A stretch of DNA of 10,402 nt from Candidatus Zhuqueibacterota bacterium RBG_16_48_16 (GTDB lineage Bacteria > Zhuqueibacterota > Zhuqueibacteria > Residuimicrobiales > Sediminimicrobiaceae). The stretch lies in NCBI GenBank assembly GCA_001771235.1, contig METF01000041.1, positions 1-10,402 of the forward strand. Direction: 5' to 3'. The translations under genes were made by a program, and so were the position numbers. Of the stretch, positions 5,401 to 10,402 are shown in pieces. The first letter of the stretch is position 1. Every line of letters starts with the position of its first letter. The notes beneath the pieces are model-generated. The model saw only the letters and a list, made by a program, of their open reading frames with translations, was not told the origin of the DNA and did no database searches.

Positions 5401-8400
5401 TCACCTGGCGACGATCAATTTGCCGATTTTTTCCACCTTGCTATTTCCTGAAGCGGACAGCGGCGTGGCCGTCAGTTTGTATAAGTAGACGCCGTTGGCC
5501 AACTTGTCGCCGTCCTGGTCGGTGCCGTCCCAGGTTTCGGGAAAAATGTTGAAACCGATTTCCGCAATAAACGGCTCAAACTCCCTGATCAGCCGCCCGG
5601 CTACGGAAAATATCTTGAGCGTCACCCTGGCGTTCTGGCTGACCTCAAAGGTAAAAGAGCTTGATTCCCGCACCGGGTTGGGGTAATTCAAAACGTTGCG
5701 CACTTTGAAAACGGAATCGGCAACGACAACAAAATTGGTCTCCAGAATGGATGAATTGTTCGAGTTGTCCCACGCCTTGACGGCCACATCATGCGCACCC
5801 TCGGCAATATCGTAAAGCGAGTATTTGATAGAACCCTTGACATAACTGCCTTCATCGTATTCAAAGAATTCGGTCATGTCTTTGGCATTGGCAACGTCGT
5901 TATCCAGGGTCATCATAATCCGGTGGCCGATGTCGCCGGCGATGTTCACCCCGCTGAGCGAATCGACGATCTCTATGTTCAGCAACGGATTGGGACCGGT
6001 GTAATCGCCATAGGCAAAATCGGCTTTGCCAAAATCCATTCGCATTTCCGGGCCAACATGATCTACCAGGGTTACAGCGGTTCCACCGACGGGCAGGTTC
6101 TCCAGGTTTCCGGCGCCATCCGAATCATCATTCCAAAAATAAAGACTGATTCGCCCCTGAGAGCCGCCGTAAGAAATATCCTTCGGCACGATGAATTCCA
6201 GGCTAAACCGGCCGCCCTGGGCTAAGGTGATCCCCTTGAAAATGCTGTTCCCGGCAGCCATATAAGTTATTGTGCCGCCCAGCGCTGTTTGATAGGATTT
6301 TCGTTGTCGCGAATCCATGACACGGACGAGCACTTTGCCGTTAAAATCCTGCCATAATTGGCCGTCCTTTTCAATGTGGCCCGTCAGATGTACCTTACTC
6401 AGCGCTTGAATGCTGTCCGGTTCGATCTGATCGATGACCGCACGATAGCGCGGCGCACCCAGGCGCATGGCCGGATCGCCAAACACGCCATACTTTTCAT
6501 TATTAATGCGGGTGCCGGTTCCTATTTTCGCCATCATAACGGCATCGCCAACGCGCTCCGTCGTGCCGCTACGGCTATAGTGATTGAAAAGCACATCGAC
6601 CAATTTCAAATTGAAGGCAAAATTGTCCGAGGAGTAAGCCAGGCGCGCCGAAGATATCAGAGCGACAGCGCCGCGCTTACGCGCATTCAGAATATCTTCC
6701 GCAAAGCTTTGCTTTTGCGGATGATCCCAAAGGGCAAATTCACAGGTAGCGGCAACCCAGAGGGCAAGCCGGTCTTCATTTTGGATGTGTGGCAAATCGC
6801 GAGATTCCAAAAGCACTCGTTCGTGGCTCCATAGCTCGTCATTGCCATGTCCGATGTAATTGATGATCAGCGAGCCGCGGTTGATCTGGTCGATAAGCTG
6901 ATCGGTCGCCGCCGGTTTGGTCACGCCGGCAACGCTGGCGGTCACAACCGAAGGGTAATTGATAAGATATATCTTTTTTACGATCAGAGATAGCGGGACA
7001 TGGTTTTCTGCCAGTGTTTCAGCCTGCCTGGTATGAATTTCGTCAGGCGCATTCGGGGCTCCGTTGGTGATAAGCTCATCATCCCCCACGACGGTGACGG
7101 TTTTCCTCCACTCGCCATAGTCGGGTTTCGTTTCATAACGGATGATCTTGTCAACAACGCTTTGCGCTTCGTCGACCGTTTGCACGGGCAAACGCCCGAT
7201 GGCCATTTGCATACCGTTGGTCGAGCCGCGCGTATAAGTAAACCAATCATCTGTCGTTCGCGTCGAGTTTTCGCTTCTGTCTGCGGACTCGTAAGGCGCA
7301 ATGTAATTAGGCAATCCGTGCTTCAGGATGTTTTTATAATCATAATGTCCGTCACCCAAAAGCAATACGTATCCCGGCGCATTCCAGTTGTCCTGGGCAT
7401 AAGCTAAGAAATATTTGATGGCCGCCGGATCAGGAATTCCCCAGCCGAACTCGTCGATAACATTACTTACCTTCACGACTTCCGTTTCCAGGCGGTCTTC
7501 AGGGCTCCAGTTTTCCCTCAGGCTCTCCAGTTGAAGGGCCTGCTGGTAAAAATCATCATAAGTTATGATGATGTAATCCGTATTTCTTTGATTGCGCAGA
7601 TTCTCGATCTGCGCTTTCTTTACTCCGGTCACTTTTTTAAAGGCAGCAGGGGTGACGGCGATATATCTTTTTCTCTGCTCAGCGCGGGTTTCATCGACAA
7701 AAGAAAGGGTGCCGTTCTGCACGGATGCCGGGGCCACTTTTTTAATAGCGCCCAAGCTCGTCACATCGTAAAGAGAAATATCATTGCGGGCAAAATTCTT
7801 TAATTGATAATGAGCAACGCCATCTCTCAACGGAGAATGCAGGACGATCTGGTCGCCTTTGGCCAGGAGCTGGCGGTTGAATTCGATTTCCAGCCAATCC
7901 ACCAGAGCGTAGGAGATATCCGAGCTGGCAATGTACTTTAAGGTGACCGTATTCGTCGCTTCCATAAGGACCCCGGTAGCAACAAACTCTCTCTCCCCGA
8001 ACATAAATCCGCTGCTCGTTCCACTCTGGGTAAAAACACCGATAAAGTTGCCATTTACATAAGCTTCAAATCCATGGTTGCCAACGGATTCCGCCGCGAT
8101 CTTGAAGCGAAAGCTTGCAGAATCCCCCGGGATGGCGCCCGCAATATCAAAGTTAAAGGAATAGGAATCCCTTTCGGAAGACAGCTCCACGCCAAACCAA
8201 TGAATTCCCGATGCCAGGGGATTGCGTTTCTCTTCTTCAACGAACGTAAAATCGCGGAAACCAAGCTCCGGCTGAATGCCTGCCGCAGGAAGCGAAGTGA
8301 TCTCCTGCATGTTCCTGCGAGTGGCTTTGCCAAAGGTGAGCCAATAGACATTTTCGTAGCCAAAATGGTTGATATAGTGGGCGAATTTCTTTGTCGCATT

Positions 8401-9414
8401 GTCAAAATCATAGTCCTCCAGCGACCTGCCATAGAACAAGATATAGTCTCCGGGGTCCAGCCTGCCGTCCTGGGTACCGATAATCTCGATGGGCATTTCC
8501 ACGAGATCGAAAAACTCGAGATCGATCTCTTCCCCCGGCAATTCGCGACCGCCACCGCTGAAAAGCTGCAAGGTACTCGGATCGACAGATGCGGTCGGCA
8601 CGCCAGCAGCGGACAGGGTTTCGACATCGAGCTTGTAAATGCCTTCTTTATTGGAAAGGCCGTCGCCGCGAATGATCACTTTGAACCAGTTTTCACCCTG
8701 TAAAACATAATCTGCCGGCTTCGCCAATCGAGCGGTGCGAGGCAAACGCCACTTTTTTGCCTGCTGATAATTGAGTAAAAGATTTTCATAAAGATGCTCG
8801 TCCGGTGCAACAACGGGGGAAGCCTGACCGGTCGGGGCAGGCTCGTTAAAGCGAATTTGAATCGTTATTTTTGTATATCTTTTAACGACTCTCTCCCGTG
8901 GCTGATATTGCAGCGGATGGATGACGAGCCGGGCGATATATTGGGAACGAAAGCGGATGGGTTGTTCCACATCGACCACGCTTTCAGGCATAAAACTTGA
9001 GAGGTTATAAGTCTCTGGGTTTTGGATGAACGATGTCTGGTAGCCCATATCGAGCTTTTCCACGCTCGGATTGGGGAGCAGCGACACATTTCTTTCCGTA
9101 ACGAATTGAGCGTCAAAAATGTCAACTTGCGGCGGCGTCGCCGTCGGCAATCCGATCGTCGCGATTCTGACCGGCAATTGCGGATCGCCTTCGTCACCGG
9201 TCGCAACAGAGTTGTCAAAACCGATCTCGGTAAAAACGCTGCCATCAACCGTGATTTCGCCGGACTTCCACAGTTGTGGAGTGAATTCGATGACCAGGCC
9301 GGATTCCGATGCGGAGAGAATTCGAAAATCCTGGTATCCCCCGGATGCAAAGACGAGCTGTTGAGATATGGAAACAAAGAGCGCGACAAGAAGGAGCTTT
9401 GAGGGTACTTTCAT
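5401..9414 (-). CDS. porU: PorU-type C25 cysteine peptidase, type IX secretion sortase
   Basis: PorU is the outer-membrane sortase of the type IX secretion system; it removes the C-terminal signal of secreted cargo. From the ATG at 9414 the product has 1337 residues and opens with a signal peptide (about 1-23, ending LVFA). An upstream GTG at 9438 is rejected: it lacks a ribosome-binding site and buries the signal peptide, whereas AAGG lies five bases before the ATG. A beta-rich N-terminal region (about 25-590) precedes the C25 domain (about 610-990), with GDGHYDYKN at 687-695, TDDWF at 721-725, IGRLP at 739-743, YIGHGN with catalytic His856, AATCEF with catalytic Cys891, and FGDPAMRL at 978-985. 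An Ig-like stretch follows, then a FlgD-like tail (about 1238-1337) with NYPNP and NGVYLYKL, the usual T9SS C-terminal signal; Porphyromonas PorU is known to keep its own. No porV neighbour is visible. It overlaps no other gene and is coupled to the rseC-like gene. Confidence 0.92.
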   Translation of the reverse strand: MKVPSKLLLVALFVSISQQLVFASGGYQDFRILSASESGLVIEFTPQLWKSGEITVDGSVFTEIGFDNSVATGDEGDPQLPVRIATIGLPTATPPQVDIFDAQFVTERNVSLLPNPSVEKLDMGYQTSFIQNPETYNLSSFMPESVVDVEQPIRFRSQYIARLVIHPLQYQPRERVVKRYTKITIQIRFNEPAPTGQASPVVAPDEHLYENLLLNYQQAKKWRLPRTARLAKPADYVLQGENWFKVIIRGDGLSNKEGIYKLDVETLSAAGVPTASVDPSTLQLFSGGGRELPGEEIDLEFFDLVEMPIEIIGTQDGRLDPGDYILFYGRSLEDYDFDNATKKFAHYINHFGYENVYWLTFGKATRRNMQEITSLPAAGIQPELGFRDFTFVEEEKRNPLASGIHWFGVELSSERDSYSFNFDIAGAIPGDSASFRFKIAAESVGNHGFEAYVNGNFIGVFTQSGTSSGFMFGEREFVATGVLMEATNTVTLKYIASSDISYALVDWLEIEFNRQLLAKGDQIVLHSPLRDGVAHYQLKNFARNDISLYDVTSLGAIKKVAPASVQNGTLSFVDETRAEQRKRYIAVTPAAFKKVTGVKKAQIENLRNQRNTDYIIITYDDFYQQALQLESLRENWSPEDRLETEVVKVSNVIDEFGWGIPDPAAIKYFLAYAQDNWNAPGYVLLLGDGHYDYKNILKHGLPNYIAPYESADRSENSTRTTDDWFTYTRGSTNGMQMAIGRLPVQTVDEAQSVVDKIIRYETKPDYGEWRKTVTVVGDDELITNGAPNAPDEIHTRQAETLAENHVPLSLIVKKIYLINYPSVVTASVAGVTKPAATDQLIDQINRGSLIINYIGHGNDELWSHERVLLESRDLPHIQNEDRLALWVAATCEFALWDHPQKQSFAEDILNARKRGAVALISSARLAYSSDNFAFNLKLVDVLFNHYSRSGTTERVGDAVMMAKIGTGTRINNEKYGVFGDPAMRLGAPRYRAVIDQIEPDSIQALSKVHLTGHIEKDGQLWQDFNGKVLVRVMDSRQRKSYQTALGGTITYMAAGNSIFKGITLAQGGRFSLEFIVPKDISYGGSQGRISLYFWNDDSDGAGNLENLPVGGTAVTLVDHVGPEMRMDFGKADFAYGDYTGPNPLLNIEIVDSLSGVNIAGDIGHRIMMTLDNDVANAKDMTEFFEYDEGSYVKGSIKYSLYDIAEGAHDVAVKAWDNSNNSSILETNFVVVADSVFKVRNVLNYPNPVRESSSFTFEVSQNARVTLKIFSVAGRLIREFEPFIAEIGFNIFPETWDGTDQDGDKLANGVYLYKLTATPLSASGNSKVEKIGKLIVAR

Positions 9415-9415
9415 A

Positions 9416-9865
9416 TCAGCCTTGATTGAGTTTTTCACTATCTATTGTTGTGCCTGCGAATCCGGTCACACGAACCGCGGCTTGCCGATCTCTGCCTAAA
9501 AAGAGGTCATATAACTTGATCATGAGCAAAGATAGAAACAGGAAAGCGAATGCGCCTAAAATGCCATAGCCTTCGCCGGAGGTGCTGCTTCCCCCGGTCA
9601 TGTAGCCCATGATAAAATACCCGGCGATCATCATGAGAATCGGGAAAATGAATAATATGAAGGAATGGCCGACAAGCCGGGCCGGCTCGACGTAAATTTC
9701 AACGACATCACCGACCTTTGCGCCAAGCCCGTTGTGTGCCTCCACTTCCATCAGGTTCGAGCCAACGGCGTGGCAGGCATTGCAGCCCTTGCAGCGCTCG
9801 CCCCCGGACATCTGAACTTTGACAAGCTCTCCGGCAGCGGATACGACAATTCCGGTTTCTCTCAT
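9416..9865 (-). CDS. rseC: RseC/MucC family membrane protein (SoxR-reducing / sigma-E regulator type)
   Basis: A 149-residue inner-membrane protein. The N-terminal cytoplasmic part has GIVVSAAGELVKVQM followed by a cysteine cluster CKGCNAC (Cys25, Cys28, Cys31), then DVVEIYVEP and two membrane helices (about 66-88 and 100-121) joined by a Gly/Ser-rich turn. This layout is that of the RseC family. In gamma-proteobacteria RseC affects sigma-E and takes part with Rnf proteins in reducing SoxR; in other phyla it often accompanies rnf genes, none of which is visible here. The start at 9865 has GGTGAG a few bases upstream. The stop at 9416-9418 is separated by one base from the porU ATG, so the two genes are probably translated from the same mRNA. 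Family assignment is good; the function in this organism is open. Confidence 0.85.
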   Translation of the reverse strand: MRETGIVVSAAGELVKVQMSGGERCKGCNACHAVGSNLMEVEAHNGLGAKVGDVVEIYVEPARLVGHSFILFIFPILMMIAGYFIMGYMTGGSSTSGEGYGILGAFAFLFLSLLMIKLYDLFLGRDRQAAVRVTGFAGTTIDSEKLNQG

Positions 9866-10191
9866 AGGCTCACCAATCAGGCAGGCAATGTACGTTTTTG
9901 GCTGTAAAGAATCAAATCAATTTTGACGTACCCTTCTAACACGACGGTCGGTTTTTTTGTTCCGAATGACATGGCGCAAAAAGTGCCGGGCATAGACGTG
10001 TATCCCCTAAAACGTAGCTATTCAGCCCACGAAACACACTAAACAAATAAATTCTATTTCCAGGCATCGCCGGCAAACTCTCAAAGACCCGTATCCTTAC
10101 TTCTCAAGAGATTGCTTCGGCAAAAAACGCCTCGCAATGACAGCAAATTTTCAAATTGAATAGGTTTCATTCAGACTGTAAATAGTACCCC
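9866..10191. other. Gene-free 326-bp gap upstream of rseC-porU
   Basis: No ORF of recognisable family is present. It contains a T7 run at 9952-9958, two CCCCTAAAAC copies and a REP-like hairpin, listed separately. The promoter for rseC-porU should be at 9870-9990. On the - strand a TTTG about 20 bases before TACATTG loosely recalls the Bacteroidetes TTTG/TAnnTTTG promoter, but it is one base short of the consensus and is not claimed as a feature. Confidence 0.5.
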
Positions 10192-10198
10192 CTAAAAC
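10004..10198. repeat. CCCCTAAAAC direct repeats bracketing about 175 bp
   Basis: The 10-mer CCCCTAAAAC occurs at 10004-10013 and 10189-10198. Just inside, CTATTCA (10018-10024) and TGAATAG (10157-10163) form an inverted pair. The second 10-mer contains the stop codon of the left-running PBP1C-like gene. The arrangement resembles a small inserted element with flanking duplications, but the short matches leave room for chance. Confidence 0.4.
10111..10138. repeat. REP-like ATTGC...GCAAT extragenic hairpin
   Basis: ATTGCTTCGGC and GCCTCGCAAT are imperfect inverted arms around an A-rich loop, preceded by ACTTCTCAAGAG and followed by GACA. From memory, very similar intergenic repeats (GAGATTGCTTCG...CTCGCAATGACA) occur in many copies in environmental genomes. 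On the - strand it could form a weak hairpin after the PBP1C-like gene. Confidence 0.55.
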
Positions 10199-10402
10199 AC
10201 CTCGAAAGAAACATTCCTGCTCGATACGACCCGGCTGCCGCAAAAGGCAACGGCCTTCAAGCTGTGTTTTCCAAAAGACAATGGCCAGTGAGCAAATTCT
10301 GTCTTGCCAACAACAGCGAACTCGTGCTCATCGACGTACCATTTCAGCGAGTCGATAGGCAGCGAGACCGTGGCTTCGAGCTGGATGGTCTGGAACTCCC
10401 GC
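10192..10402 (-). CDS. C-terminal fragment resembling the penicillin-binding protein 1C C-terminal domain
   Basis: The last 69 codons of a gene that begins beyond the right edge are visible; the frame is open from 10401 to the TAG at 10192-10194. The residues form a beta-sandwich-like pattern: TIQLEATVSLPIDSLKWYVD, then EFAHWPLSFGKHSLKAVA and a final VSFEVF. The spacing of the Trp residues, the G-x-H-x-L motif and the ending on an alternating V-F-V strand match the short domain that closes PBP1C, a periplasmic glycan polymerase/transpeptidase linked to alpha-2-macroglobulin. No catalytic residue lies in the window, so another envelope protein with an Ig-like end is possible. The stop lies within a CCCCTAAAAC repeat. 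Confidence 0.6.
   Translation of the reverse strand, partial: REFQTIQLEATVSLPIDSLKWYVDEHEFAVVGKTEFAHWPLSFGKHSLKAVAFCGSRVVSSRNVSFEVF

Noticed and set aside
8074..8703. A 209-codon + strand ORF across porU
   Set aside because: Shadow of the porU reading frame, no ribosome-binding site, no motif; porU coding evidence on the other strand is strong.
9412..9438. GTG start of porU at 9438, giving eight extra residues and overlap with rseC
   Set aside because: No Shine-Dalgarno before it, and it would place charged residues before an otherwise ideal signal peptide; the ATG at 9414 has AAGG at proper spacing.
10111..10138. Intrinsic terminator of the PBP1C-like gene
   Set aside because: The stem is interrupted by mismatches and the T-run lies in the loop rather than after the stem; better explained as a REP-like repeat.

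Overview
The window looks like a chromosomal segment from a free-living bacterium of the FCB (Bacteroidetes/Chlorobi/KSB1-Calditrichia-like) assemblage. The main clue is a full-length PorU-type C25 peptidase, the sortase of the type IX secretion system (T9SS), which carries a FlgD-like C-terminal tail. A type-2 (eukaryote-like) isoleucyl-tRNA synthetase and intergenic repeats of a kind I associate with such genomes agree with this. The phylum is inferred from gene content only.

Layout, left to right. (1) Positions 1-2649 on the + strand: the 3' part of ileS, a TraR/DksA-type C4 zinc-finger protein, and lspA (prolipoprotein signal peptidase). The last two are 21 bp apart and probably co-transcribed. 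(2) Positions 2650-3125: an AT-rich gene-free stretch with two hairpins, the second a terminator-like 27-bp-arm structure, and a small set of GTTTTGCC repeats. (3) Positions 3126-5387 on the + strand: a soluble hybrid histidine kinase ordered receiver-like domain, PAS, PAS, HisKA, HATPase, receiver. Its N-terminal receiver has Glu where the phospho-acceptor Asp should be. (4) Positions 5401-9865 on the - strand: an rseC-like gene followed by porU, with the porU ATG one base after the rseC stop. porU converges on the kinase gene, leaving 13 bp between the stops. (5) Positions 9866-10191: a gene-free stretch with direct and inverted repeats. (6) Positions 10192-10402 on the - strand: the C-terminus of a gene whose product resembles the C-terminal domain of penicillin-binding protein 1C.

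The genes fall into housekeeping (IleRS, LspA) and envelope or secretion functions (LspA, RseC-like protein, PorU, PBP1C-like protein) plus one sensor kinase with no partner regulator next to it. The coding content is largely of recognisable families. The points most worth checking are the Glu-substituted receiver, a dnaX-type A AAA AAG heptamer followed by a perfect 7-bp hairpin at the receiver/PAS junction of the kinase, the translational coupling of an rseC homologue to porU, an enlarged loop between the two catalytic Asp residues of LspA, and a different repeat family in every sizeable intergenic gap. I see no CRISPR array, tRNA, rRNA, transposase or phage gene, and no clear undescribed multigene system.
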